DNA of 64,000 nt, from NCBI GenBank assembly GCA_018266555.1, contig JAFEAF010000019.1, positions 124,001-188,000 on the forward strand. Reading direction: 5' to 3'. The DNA is from Bacteroidota bacterium. GTDB lineage: Bacteria > Bacteroidota > Bacteroidia > Chitinophagales > Chitinophagaceae. This document shows, one piece after another, positions 35,857 to 45,600 of this stretch. Position 1 is the stretch's first letter. Every line of letters begins with the position of its first letter. The position numbers and the translations under genes were made by a program. The notes under the pieces were generated by a model. The model worked only from the letters and a program-made list of their open reading frames with translations, was not told the origin of the DNA and did no database searches.

Positions 35857-38800
35857 TTAATTTTTACCGGGATAAGGAACAGTAACAATAATATTCGTTC
35901 CTTTTCCAGGCTTGCTGATCACATTATAATTTCCTCCCATCATGAAGCTTCGTTCCTGCATTCCCAGAATCCCTAAGGTTTTCTTTGCTTTAGCTACTTC
36001 CATTTCAAAACCATTTCCATCATCAGTGATACTAAGGCGTAGTGTTGCATTTTCAATCCCAAGATCAATATTGACTTTTTTAGCATTCGCATGACGGGCT
36101 ACATTGGTTAGCGATTCCTGAAAAATCCGGAACAAACCGGTTTTAACTGTATCAGCCAAATTCAAATCTTCTGCCGGAACATTCAGACTTGTTTTAATGG
36201 AAGCTCTTTTTTCAAAATCTTTTAAATACCATTCCATAGCCGGCGCCAAACCCATATCATCCAGTAAACTGGGACGAAGTTCTGAAGAAATCCTTCTTAC
36301 GGTTTTCACAGTGCCATCCATCAACTCCAGGAGATCCCGGAGTTTTTGCTTTACGTTTTCATCGGTATTAGTCAACTTTTTATTCAGCCAGGAAGCATCC
36401 ATCTTCATTACCGTAAGTTGTTGCCCCAACTCATCATGTATTTCACGGGCAATATGCGTTCGTTCATCTTCCCTGATCTTTTGTAAATGTTCAGATAAAT
36501 GTCGAATGGCACTATAAGATTCTGCCAAATCTTCTTTTGCTTTTTTACTTTCAGAAATATCAATACCATACCCCAGCACACAAGTTTGATTTTCATAACT
36601 GATTTTTACTGCTTCAAAATGAAATGGTGTACGCTGGTTATCCTTTGAAATGAAATGCGCTTCAGCATCATTAAAACCATGCAAAAAAACACCCTGTATC
36701 CGGCTTTTAATATAGTCAACTTCATCGCCACTAAATAGATTCCAGGGGCGCATACTAGCGATCTCATCACTTGTATATCCTGTAACGGCTTCAAATCTTT
36801 TATTCCATCTTAAAAAAACACCCGATTCATTAAAGAGGTAAAAAATTCCCGGAGCACTGTCAATGATCTGGTCAGAAAGCTCTCTTGCTTTTCTGATCTC
36901 TGTTTCGGCCTTCTTTCTTTCCCGAATGTCTCTAGCAATAGCAAGCACTCTCTTATCCGACAACATTTTTACATTGGCTTCAACTTCGATAATCGTTCCG
37001 CTTTTACTTTTCATTCTTCTTTCCCGTAAAATTACTTTCCCGGTAGCCAGCACATCAAATTGAATAGGATCATCTTCTAATTGCTCCGGGTCTATAAGGT
37101 CATTAATATGCATTTGTAAAATTTCTTCCCGGTTATAACCAAACGTTTTGCATAAACTTGAGTTGACATCAATAAAATAACCTTTCAGATCAGTAATCAT
37201 AATGAAATCGGACGCCTGTTCAATTAATGTACGGTACCGTTCTTCACTTTGCTTCAATTCATTTTCTATTTTTTTCCGCTCTGTAATATCCACCATACTC
37301 CCCATTTTTTTAACCGGTGCTCCCTTTTCGTTTCTTAAAATATAACAGCGATCATAAATATTTTTATAGTCCATATCTCCAAATGATTTAAACCTGTATT
37401 CGGAAGAAAAAATGTTTTTATCAGAGTATGTGGATTCAATCTGGCTTTTCCTGATAGCCTCCCGGTCATCCGGATGAATACGCTCCAGCCACATATCTTC
37501 GGTTGGAACAGGATCTTTTTTTGTCAACCCATACATATGCTGATGTGTTTCATTGGCCCAAAGCTCCCCGGTTTCGACATTATACTCCCATAATGAATCC
37601 TGTATTGCAAAGCTGATCATTTCAAATCGCTTAATGGATTGACGAAGCTCATCTTCTATCTTTTTTTGATTTGATATGTCTTTAGCAATTACGTAAGCGC
37701 CAACAATACTTCCATCAAAATCCTTGACCGGAAAGTAGGAGATTTGAACCCAGGGGGGAAGCTCTTTTACAGGTACATACAATTCGTACTCGATAGTTTC
37801 TCCTGCGAAAACTTTTTCAAAACATTCCCTTATCGGCTCTTCGGATCCGGCAGGGATCAGATCCAGGATGTTGGCACCCAGATACACAGCTTTGTTCCAT
37901 GCAATTGATAATTTTTTTTCAGCAATCTCATTGATTAAAACAATTTTAAAATTTTTATCAATTACATAAAAAACATCTCCATAGCTGGTCAATACCTGCC
38001 GTAGTTTTTTTTCAGAGGTTTTCAAAGCTTCTTCAAACCTTTTTTGTTCATGGATATCATGTATAATTGCTATGAAAAATTCAATGGCTCCAGTATCAGT
38101 ATTACGATAACAGGTAAGATTCAGTTCAGCCCAGAAATAACTTTTATCTTTTTTGCGATATCTTTTTTCAATTACATAATTGTTTATTTCTCCTTTTTGT
38201 ATCCTGGCCAAAAACTTCTCTTCTTTAAGCATATCATCCGGGTGGGTATAATCTCTGAAATGAATACTTTTTATTTCATCCTGGCTATAGTCTAACATAC
38301 TACAAAAAGCCTGGTTTGCTTTAATTACATAGCCATCTGCGGAAGCCCATGCTATACCCATGATCTTATTTTCGATAACCATCCTGTTATTAAATTCACT
38401 GGCACGCAATGCTTCTTCCACCTGTTTTCTTTCAGTAATATCCCTGACAATAGCAATAATACGGCCGTCCGACATCATTTTAGAATTGCTTTCTACAGAG
38501 ACCAGTGTGCCGTCCTTTCTTTTAAAATTTCGTTCATTAGATGTACGTTCTCCTTTATTTAACCGCTCTATATTATCATAAAATTGTTGTTCATTATCAT
38601 ATTGCACAAAATCTTTTGTACTCATTTGGCAAAGCTCCTCTTTTGAATAGCCCAGCATTTTGCAAGCATTGTCATTTACATCAAGTATAAGCCCCTGTTT
38701 ATCATTAACAAAAAATGCATCGGAAGCCTGTTCTACAATGGTACGATAACGTTCTTCGTTTCGCTTGATCTCAGATGTTTTTTGTTCCACTTCTTCATGT

Positions 38801-39501
38801 AAAGATTCATTGTAATTTCTCCACTGTTTTTCCAGGCGTCTTTTCAGTAAATAATCTATGGTGAAATTCCAGAGAATTAAAGAAACCAGCATTAAAATAA
38901 GTAACCGCAGAATTAAAAGCCAAACGTTTAGTTGACGGATTGATTGTGTATTGGATACTTCATCCAACATGAGTTGCTCCATCGTTTTTTGTTCCAATTG
39001 CCGGATAGAAGAGAATATCATGTTGGTATACCGGTATCCACGGGTATCTCTGTAATAAGTTACAGCTTCTTTGAAACCTTTTTCCTTACCCAATGAAATA
39101 ATCTGATTAGAAAGTTCAATACGCCTGTTTATTTGAGCTTTCAGCGAATCTAAATAGGGCCGAAGCAGGGAGTCATTTTGAAAAATACTATTAACTGAGT
39201 CCAGGCTTTGAATTACCAAATTGGTTGAAGATGCTATCTTTTCAAAGTCATCCTTATTTTGCCCGTGAGCATAATTTGATATGGATTCTGCATGAAATTG
39301 AACAGAATTCCCCAGGCGCCCAAGTTGCATAACAAATTTCAAACTACTGTCAACCAATGTTACCACATCATTTTCTTTCCCGGAGCGTTTAATTTTCAGA
39401 AAGAGTATTACCGCAATAAATATGGTAAGCAACGAAATGAGTAGCGGAAGGAACCTGAGGTGTTTTTTTTTCATAAAGGATTTTCTGGATTTCAGATCCA
39501 T
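35857..39501 (-). CDS. Hybrid-free sensor histidine kinase, CHASE3 plus six PAS domains
   Basis: 1214 residues. TM1 (~15-37) and TM2 (~190-215) flank a helical CHASE3-like periplasmic sensor. Six PAS/PAC units begin near residues 249, 362, 490, 615, 747 and 870. The HisKA_3 dimerisation domain has the phospho-acceptor in AREIHDELGQQL near 1021, and a NarX-type HATPase (ITDDGNGFEM near 1162) ends the protein. It phosphorylates LuxR-type regulators. A start at the Met nine codons later is equally possible. The number of PAS domains suggests integration of several small-molecule or redox cues. Confidence 0.92.
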   Translation of the reverse strand: MDLKSRKSFMKKKHLRFLPLLISLLTIFIAVILFLKIKRSGKENDVVTLVDSSLKFVMQLGRLGNSVQFHAESISNYAHGQNKDDFEKIASSTNLVIQSLDSVNSIFQNDSLLRPYLDSLKAQINRRIELSNQIISLGKEKGFKEAVTYYRDTRGYRYTNMIFSSIRQLEQKTMEQLMLDEVSNTQSIRQLNVWLLILRLLILMLVSLILWNFTIDYLLKRRLEKQWRNYNESLHEEVEQKTSEIKRNEERYRTIVEQASDAFFVNDKQGLILDVNDNACKMLGYSKEELCQMSTKDFVQYDNEQQFYDNIERLNKGERTSNERNFKRKDGTLVSVESNSKMMSDGRIIAIVRDITERKQVEEALRASEFNNRMVIENKIMGIAWASADGYVIKANQAFCSMLDYSQDEIKSIHFRDYTHPDDMLKEEKFLARIQKGEINNYVIEKRYRKKDKSYFWAELNLTCYRNTDTGAIEFFIAIIHDIHEQKRFEEALKTSEKKLRQVLTSYGDVFYVIDKNFKIVLINEIAEKKLSIAWNKAVYLGANILDLIPAGSEEPIRECFEKVFAGETIEYELYVPVKELPPWVQISYFPVKDFDGSIVGAYVIAKDISNQKKIEDELRQSIKRFEMISFAIQDSLWEYNVETGELWANETHQHMYGLTKKDPVPTEDMWLERIHPDDREAIRKSQIESTYSDKNIFSSEYRFKSFGDMDYKNIYDRCYILRNEKGAPVKKMGSMVDITERKKIENELKQSEERYRTLIEQASDFIMITDLKGYFIDVNSSLCKTFGYNREEILQMHINDLIDPEQLEDDPIQFDVLATGKVILRERRMKSKSGTIIEVEANVKMLSDKRVLAIARDIRERKKAETEIRKARELSDQIIDSAPGIFYLFNESGVFLRWNKRFEAVTGYTSDEIASMRPWNLFSGDEVDYIKSRIQGVFLHGFNDAEAHFISKDNQRTPFHFEAVKISYENQTCVLGYGIDISESKKAKEDLAESYSAIRHLSEHLQKIREDERTHIAREIHDELGQQLTVMKMDASWLNKKLTNTDENVKQKLRDLLELMDGTVKTVRRISSELRPSLLDDMGLAPAMEWYLKDFEKRASIKTSLNVPAEDLNLADTVKTGLFRIFQESLTNVARHANAKKVNIDLGIENATLRLSITDDGNGFEMEVAKAKKTLGILGMQERSFMMGGNYNVISKPGKGTNIIVTVPYPGKN

Positions 39502-39633
39502 AAAATAATAGTCATATAAGCTGCTAACTACAATGTAAAAATACAGCCTTTATTCTATCTATGGTTGATCTTTAAATCCGTAACCTGTAAAATGATTGGG
39601 AACAATAATTTTCTGTGATTTTTTCTGTTCTGA

Positions 39634-40266
39634 TTATAGTCCCTGTGAGTTAATGAAATTAACAAGGGCCGCTGTATTTTTTAAATGCAGTTTTTTTAAA
39701 ATGTTATACCGGTGTACTTCCACAGTTTTCAATGATATATCCAGCTTATCAGCAATCTCACGGGAAGAAAGTCCGTCTTTTATCAGTTCACCGATTTCCA
39801 ACTCCCGGCGGGATAAGTTATTAAGGTCAGGCCGATTATTTTCTTCCAGTTCCTGGTGAGCAAGAATGTTTTTTACCTCACTGCAAATATAGTTTTGGCC
39901 ATTATACACTTCAATTATTGCTTCTATTAATTCTTCTTTAGTAGAATTTTTTGTAACATATCCCATTGCGCCGGATTGCAACATCCTTTTGGCATAGGCC
40001 GGCATACTATGCATGGATACTCCAATAATCTTTGCCGATGGAGAAATTTGCCTGATAAGCTTGGTAGCTTCAAATCCATTAATAGGCGACATGTTGATGT
40101 CCATCAGGATAATGTCAGGATTTTTATTTTTAACGAATGTAACGGCGTCTTCGCCATTACTGGTTTCTCCAATCACTTTAAAATGAGGATCGCTGTTAAG
40201 AATAAATGACCAGGAATCTCGGACCAGTTTATGGTCATCAACTAAAAGGATGGTGATCTTTTCCAT
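39634..40266 (-). CDS. LuxR/NarL-type response regulator (second)
   Basis: 210 residues. Receiver LLVDDHKLVRDSW with the acceptor Asp in IILMDINMSPINGF; HTH LSRRELEIGELIKDGLSSREIADKLDISLKTVEVHRYNIL. It lies 132 bases upstream of the kinase on the same strand, so both regulators flank the kinase and either could be its partner. Confidence 0.92.
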   Translation of the reverse strand: MEKITILLVDDHKLVRDSWSFILNSDPHFKVIGETSNGEDAVTFVKNKNPDIILMDINMSPINGFEATKLIRQISPSAKIIGVSMHSMPAYAKRMLQSGAMGYVTKNSTKEELIEAIIEVYNGQNYICSEVKNILAHQELEENNRPDLNNLSRRELEIGELIKDGLSSREIADKLDISLKTVEVHRYNILKKLHLKNTAALVNFINSQGL

Positions 40267-40540
40267 GTGAATCTGGTGCTTGAATGACGAATGTATTCAA
40301 ATAAAACCCATGTTAATTTAAATAAAAAAATATTCCGTTCAATAAATGAAGCTATTAAATTAATACCAACAGTGGATAAGTAACTAATTTTTCCTGAAGG
40401 AAATAATTGCAAATAGTAAAATTACCGAACAGTAAAAGTATAATTACCTTTTCTCATTTTAAACCATTAAGACCCGGAAATACACTATTCCGGATAGAGA
40501 ATAGTCAGAAATTAGCTTTGTTATTTCATACAATTTGAAA

Positions 40541-41908
40541 TTACAAGTCTGTAATGGGCTTGTATTGTGGCACCAGGAGTTTCATGATTAACCAGGCCAC
40601 TAAGTAGGAAACGGCACAAATGGCAAACATAATAGTATAACCTGTTTCAATATGGTGTAATCCTTTATAATGATCAAATAATGCTCCTCCTAGTTTTGAC
40701 AAAACAACCCCTCCGATTCCCCCTGCCATTCCACCAATACCTACGACTGAGGCTACAGCTTTTTTGGGAAACATATCAGAAACTGTTGTAAATATATTAG
40801 CCGACCATGCCTGGTGAGCAGATACACCAACACCGATAAGAATAATCGGAAGCCAGTAACTAATATGTCCCAGCGGTTGCGCCAGCAATACAAGAAGGGG
40901 GAAGAATGCAATCAGTAACATCGCTTGCATTCGGCCATCATATACTTTTACTTCTTTTTTAATGAACCGTGCAGGAAGCCATCCGCCTGCAATACTGCCG
41001 ATCATTGCCATTGTATAAACAATCGTTAAGGGCATCATTACGGCCTCATCTACTATTTTATATTGAGCATTCAAGTAAGCCGGCAGCCAGAATAAAAAGA
41101 ACCACCACACTCCGTCTGTCATAAATTTTCCTACTGCAAAACTCCAGGTTTGCTGATATCCCAACAACCGGATCCATGAAACTTTTTCTTCATTCTGATC
41201 CGTTTCTGTTTTTAATTCTTCTTCACCTTCCTGAATATATTGAAGCTCTTCCCGTGAAAGCTTTTTTTGTTTTTCAGGTTTTTCATAGAAAAAGAACCAC
41301 AATAACAACCAAACAAAGCCAAGGATTCCCATAATAATAAATGCCCATTGCCAGCCCCAATGCGTTTTGATCCATGGTACAGTCAAAGGAGCCAGGATTG
41401 CACCAATATTTGATCCAGAATTAAAAATACCTGTAGCTAAGGACCTTTCTTTTTTAGGAAAATATTCTGCTGTAGCTTTTATAGCGGCAGGAAAATTTCC
41501 TGATTCACCAAATGCAAGTACGGCCCTGGAAAACATAAATCCTAAAACAGAGACAGAAAAACCCGCTATACCTACCCATCCAAGAATTGCTGAAATAGAT
41601 TGGCCAATGGGAATGGCAAATGCATGTATGATTGCAGCCAGCGACCAAACGATTATAGCCAGTGCATATCCTTTTTTGGTTCCCAACCTATCAATGATGC
41701 GACCCGCAAACAGCATGGAAATTGCATAAACGAACTGAAATACCGCAGTAATATTAGCATAATCAGTGTTGGACCAGTTAAATTTTTGAGGGCTTGCAAG
41801 ATAGGGTTGTAATAAACTTAGTACCTGCCTGTCCAGATAATTTACTGTAGTAGCAAAAAATAAAAGGCCGCAAATAGTCCATCTGTATTTTCCTATGGCT
41901 TGCTGCAT
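40541..41908 (-). CDS. exuT: ExuT-like hexuronate MFS transporter
   Basis: 455 residues, 12 hydrophobic helices. The opening YRWTICGLLFFATTVNYLDRQVLSLLQPYL and AGRIIDRLGTKKGYALAI loop match anion:cation symporters of the ExuT/GudP group. It imports galacturonate or glucuronate. It is the last gene of the uronate operon, next to KdgA, which supports the substrate. A short charged loop between helices 6 and 7 is as usual. Confidence 0.88.
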   Translation of the reverse strand: MQQAIGKYRWTICGLLFFATTVNYLDRQVLSLLQPYLASPQKFNWSNTDYANITAVFQFVYAISMLFAGRIIDRLGTKKGYALAIIVWSLAAIIHAFAIPIGQSISAILGWVGIAGFSVSVLGFMFSRAVLAFGESGNFPAAIKATAEYFPKKERSLATGIFNSGSNIGAILAPLTVPWIKTHWGWQWAFIIMGILGFVWLLLWFFFYEKPEKQKKLSREELQYIQEGEEELKTETDQNEEKVSWIRLLGYQQTWSFAVGKFMTDGVWWFFLFWLPAYLNAQYKIVDEAVMMPLTIVYTMAMIGSIAGGWLPARFIKKEVKVYDGRMQAMLLIAFFPLLVLLAQPLGHISYWLPIILIGVGVSAHQAWSANIFTTVSDMFPKKAVASVVGIGGMAGGIGGVVLSKLGGALFDHYKGLHHIETGYTIMFAICAVSYLVAWLIMKLLVPQYKPITDL

Positions 41909-41999
41909 GAAATCGTTTTTTGAGTATAAGTTACCGGCTAAATGTCAGCTTTCAGCAAGTAATAATTTTATCTTTTGAACTATTGATGACTGAATCATG

Positions 42000-42677
42000 T
42001 TATTGCTTGCTATTTATGGAAGCAATCAATTCCAGAACTTCTCTTGTCAGCTTTTCAATAGTTGCGTAATCCTTTTGTTCCATCAATTTATTACTGATGA
42101 GTTTGCTTCCCATTCCAACAGCGCATACTCCTGCATTAAACCAACTCTCTAAATTTTCTTTTGAAGTATCCACACCACCTGTTGGCATGAATTTTAACCG
42201 GGGGAAAATATCTTTAATACTTGCAACAAATTCCGCCCCCAATATATTTCCCGGAAAAAGTTTGATGAACTGTATTCCGTAATTTTCTGCGGCAATTATT
42301 TCGCCGGGTGTCATACATCCCGGTGCATAAAAAATATTATTTTCTGTAACAAATTCCGCTACTTCGGGAACAAAACCCGGGCTCACTAAAAAATCAGCGC
42401 CGGCAGTTAAATATTTTTCTGCCTGCTGAAGATTCTTAATCGTTCCTACCCCTAACAGTAATCCCGGCATCTCCGAATTTCTTACCTCAACTAATTTCCT
42501 GAAATTCTTTAACGCTGCTTCGCCCCGGTTGGTGTATTCTACAGCTTTTATACCTGCCTGGTAAATGGATCGCAATACTTCAACACTTACTGTTTCATCA
42601 ATATTAAAATACAGGGGAAGTACTCCTTGTTTAATAATAATATCCAATACATGCTCTTTGGTAATGTTCATATTCAT
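42000..42677 (-). CDS. kdgA: KDPG/KHG aldolase
   Basis: 225 residues, class I aldolase. VLPLYFNID, YTNRGEAAL (catalytic Glu), LLLGVGTI, and the Schiff-base Lys in GIQFIKLFPGN near residue 139, then MPTGGV. It cleaves 2-keto-3-deoxy-6-phosphogluconate to pyruvate and glyceraldehyde-3-phosphate, the last step for both uronate branches. Either of the first two in-frame ATGs can serve as start. Directly follows KdgK in the operon. Confidence 0.92.
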   Translation of the reverse strand: MNMNITKEHVLDIIIKQGVLPLYFNIDETVSVEVLRSIYQAGIKAVEYTNRGEAALKNFRKLVEVRNSEMPGLLLGVGTIKNLQQAEKYLTAGADFLVSPGFVPEVAEFVTENNIFYAPGCMTPGEIIAAENYGIQFIKLFPGNILGAEFVASIKDIFPRLKFMPTGGVDTSKENLESWFNAGVCAVGMGSKLISNKLMEQKDYATIEKLTREVLELIASINSKQ

Positions 42678-42745
42678 TCTTTTTTCTGTAAAACTGATAT
42701 CACCTTTTTAGTAATATGAGTTTTGATTTTACACGTTCACTTCAC

Positions 42746-43750
42746 TTACCTCTGCACTCTCCCACTTCGGTCACCATTCATCAAATCCTTTACTTCTTTC
42801 AGTGTGGCATGATTCATATCACCGGGAATAGTATGCTTCAATGCGGATGCCGCTACTCCGAATTCAGCAGCTTCCTTCATCGGCATACCGGTTACTAACC
42901 CATAAATAAATCCACCGGCAAAACTGTCACCGGTACCAACCCTGTCCACAACCCGTACTTCATATTTTTTTGTTTGGTATAATTCATGCCCGTCATATAC
43001 CAGAGCACTCAAACCGTTATCACTGGCACTTTGACTTTCCCGTAGAATGGAAGCAACATATTTAAATCCGAACTGCTTTTTCATCCTGCTAAATATTTGT
43101 TCCATTTCATTTTTCTCTGGTTTACTACCCGCACCGCTTTCTTCATTCTCAATAAAAATATCAATACCAATACATAAATCTGCATACTTTAATAGTTTCG
43201 TCATCACATTTCTTGCTTTTTCCTTACTCCACAATTTTTTACGGTAATTCAAATCAATACTCGTTGTGATTCCTTTTGCTTTAGCAGATTTTAATATAGC
43301 TTCAGTTAATGCTGCTGCTTTTTCACTTAATGCCGGAGTAATACCTGAGGTATGAAACCAGGCTGCACCGTCTAAAATTTTATCAAAATCAAATTCACCT
43401 GGCTCAACTCCGGTAATTGATGCATGTGCCCTGTCATAAACTACCTGGGAGGGTCTCATGGAAGCGCCTGTTTCCAGGAAATAAATTCCTAACCTTTCGC
43501 CACCCTTTATGATAAACTGAGTATCTACACCATAACGCCGTAAATGATTGATTGCAGATTGCCCTATAGGATTGTCGGGAACTTTTGTGACAAAGGTTCC
43601 ATTCAGCCCGTAATTACAAAGTGCCGCGGCAACATTTGCTTCGCCACCACCATAGGTAACATCAAAACAGTCAGCTTGTACAAAACGTTTGTAGCCGGGC
43701 GTGGACAGCCGTAACAAAATTTCTCCGAGAGTGACAACTTTAAGAGGCAT
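42746..43750 (-). CDS. kdgK: 2-keto-3-deoxygluconate kinase (PfkB family)
   Basis: 334 residues, PfkB carbohydrate kinase. N-terminal GGGEANVAAALCNYG and the C-terminal signature DRVGTGDSFAGGFIYGL with the catalytic Asp. It phosphorylates KDG formed by UxaA and KduD. Context with kdgA and kduI makes the substrate clear; otherwise PfkB members are hard to separate. Confidence 0.9.
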   Translation of the reverse strand: MPLKVVTLGEILLRLSTPGYKRFVQADCFDVTYGGGEANVAAALCNYGLNGTFVTKVPDNPIGQSAINHLRRYGVDTQFIIKGGERLGIYFLETGASMRPSQVVYDRAHASITGVEPGEFDFDKILDGAAWFHTSGITPALSEKAAALTEAILKSAKAKGITTSIDLNYRKKLWSKEKARNVMTKLLKYADLCIGIDIFIENEESGAGSKPEKNEMEQIFSRMKKQFGFKYVASILRESQSASDNGLSALVYDGHELYQTKKYEVRVVDRVGTGDSFAGGFIYGLVTGMPMKEAAEFGVAASALKHTIPGDMNHATLKEVKDLMNGDRSGRVQR

Positions 43751-43770
43751 ATTAATAATGATAATAATTT

Positions 43771-44601
43771 TTATTTCAAATTCTTTACCGGCTCCTGATC
43801 CATATCACTGAATACCTGGTTTTCACCGGCCATTCCCCAAATAAAACCATAATTAGATGTTCCGCATCCATAATGTACTGACCACGGTGGCGAGATCACT
43901 GCTTCATGATTGGCTATTACTATATGCCTTGTTTCCTGCGGTTTCCCCATAAAATGGAATACCCTTTGCGTTTCCGGAACATCAAAATAAAAATACACTT
44001 CCATACGTCGGGTATGTGTATGCGGAGGCACAGAATTCCAGACACTTCCCGGATCCAATACCGTTAAGCCCATGACCAGCTGGCAACTTTTTATTCCATC
44101 CGGGTGAATATATTTATAGATAGTCCTTTTGTTGGATGTTGACGATTCGCCCAAATTCACAGGTGATGCTTTTTCTTTTTTCATCAGCCGGCTGGTATAT
44201 TTGTGATGTGCAGGTGCTGACAACAAATAAAAAACGGCCGGTTCATTTTTATTCGCAGAAGCAAAACTTACTTTCTTAGTTCCTTTACCGAGATAAAGGC
44301 AATCCAATTTTTCCAGTTCAAATTTTTTGCCATCAGCAGTAACTACTCCTTTTGCCCCCACATTGATGATACCTATTTCTCTTCTTTCCAGAAAATATTC
44401 AGCCTTTAATTCATCATGGTTGGGTAGTTGTAAAATTTTATTCACTGGTTTTGCACCGCCAATGATCATTCGGTCATAATGCGAATAGGTTAATTGAATA
44501 GAATTATCCTGGATTATAGCCTGAATAAGAAAATTTTTTCTTAATTGCCCGGTATTCATCTGCATCGTTTCATCAGGGTTATTTTGAAATCTTATCTCCA
44601 T
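43771..44601 (-). CDS. kduI: 5-keto-4-deoxyuronate isomerase (KduI)
   Basis: 276 residues, double cupin. The metal site is HTHTRRMEVYFYF with AVISPPWSVHYG. It converts 5-keto-4-deoxyuronate, formed from the unsaturated monomer released by pectate lyase and GH105, to 2,5-diketo-3-deoxygluconate. The start has a strong GGAGG Shine-Dalgarno seven bases upstream, rare in this window. A 219-base gap separates it from kduD, so it may have its own promoter. Confidence 0.95.
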   Translation of the reverse strand: MEIRFQNNPDETMQMNTGQLRKNFLIQAIIQDNSIQLTYSHYDRMIIGGAKPVNKILQLPNHDELKAEYFLERREIGIINVGAKGVVTADGKKFELEKLDCLYLGKGTKKVSFASANKNEPAVFYLLSAPAHHKYTSRLMKKEKASPVNLGESSTSNKRTIYKYIHPDGIKSCQLVMGLTVLDPGSVWNSVPPHTHTRRMEVYFYFDVPETQRVFHFMGKPQETRHIVIANHEAVISPPWSVHYGCGTSNYGFIWGMAGENQVFSDMDQEPVKNLK

Positions 44602-44820
44602 TTTACCTCCAACCCCAACAGGGGAGTTTAATTAATATTTTTGTTAAGTATTTAATGAACTGCTGAAGTACCTAACCAGTATGCTAACTGGAAAATACAA
44701 TTCCGATTGAAAATAAATACTATTGTTGCAAATTCAATCACTCAACTAACAATGAAAAAGATCTTACGAGTAATAAAATATCCTTCCATCCGGGTTTTCC
44801 CATCAGGGAAACATAGGGCT

Positions 44821-45600
44821 TTATCGTGCCATCCAGCCTCCGTCCACAGTTAGTATTTCACCATGTACATACTTTGCAGCATCAGATGCCAAAAACACTG
44901 TAGCTCCTTTAAAATCTTCCGGATTTCCCCAACGGCCAGCAGGAATGCGGTCTAAAATAAATTTGCTGCGAACCGGATCATTTCTCAAAGCTTCTGTATT
45001 GTCTGTTTCAATATAACCAGGTGCAATTCCATTAACATTGATTCCACTGCCCGCCCACTCATTGGCTAAGGCTTTTACCAAACCTGCAACCGCACTTTTA
45101 CTTGCCGTATAGCCCGGCACAAAAATTCCCCCCTGGAAACTAAGTAATGAACAGGTGAAAATAATTTTGCCACTACCACGCTGTAACATGTGTTTCCCGA
45201 TTTCTCTTGCCAAAATAAACTGTGCATCCAGGTTTATTGCCATTACTTTATCCCAATATTCATCGGAGTATTCTGCAGCGGATGATCTCATGATGGTGCC
45301 TGCATTATTGATCAAAATGTCAATTGATTTATTCTGGTGCAATACATCATTTATAAAAGAATAAACAGAATCCCGATTACTAAAATCTGATTGATATGCT
45401 TTGAATTTTTTCCCAAGACCAGTCACTTCTTTTTCAACTTTGCTTTCTGAAAGTTCCAGGCTTGCAGAAACACCAATAATATCGGCACCCGCTTCAGCTA
45501 ATCCAATAGCCATAGATTTACCAATACCCTTGTTACAACCGGTAACTACTGCTGTTTTTCCTGACAGATCAAATTGCTGAAGTATTCCCATACTCATCAT
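44821..45600 (-). CDS. kduD: 2-deoxy-D-gluconate 3-dehydrogenase/KduD (SDR)
   Basis: 259 residues, classical SDR. TGCNKGIGKS NAD loop, NNAGTIMRSS, and the catalytic Tyr-Lys in GYTASKSA. It reduces 2,5-diketo-3-deoxygluconate to KDG. Its ATG overlaps the uxaC stop (ATGA), which shows translational coupling. Confidence 0.92.
   Translation of the reverse strand: MMSMGILQQFDLSGKTAVVTGCNKGIGKSMAIGLAEAGADIIGVSASLELSESKVEKEVTGLGKKFKAYQSDFSNRDSVYSFINDVLHQNKSIDILINNAGTIMRSSAAEYSDEYWDKVMAINLDAQFILAREIGKHMLQRGSGKIIFTCSLLSFQGGIFVPGYTASKSAVAGLVKALANEWAGSGINVNGIAPGYIETDNTEALRNDPVRSKFILDRIPAGRWGNPEDFKGATVFLASDAAKYVHGEILTVDGGWMAR

Noticed and set aside
40474..40505. Overlapping inverted repeats (CCGGAA/TTCCGG and ACTATTC/GAATAGT) downstream of exuT
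   Set aside because: Could end the operon but lack a T-tract on the minus strand; not called as a terminator.
41367..41729. 120-codon plus-strand frame inside exuT
   Set aside because: Antisense shadow of a membrane protein; no family.
44790..44815. Hairpin TTTCCC-TGAT-GGGAAA after kduD as a terminator
   Set aside because: No T-run follows; operon may continue to kduI.
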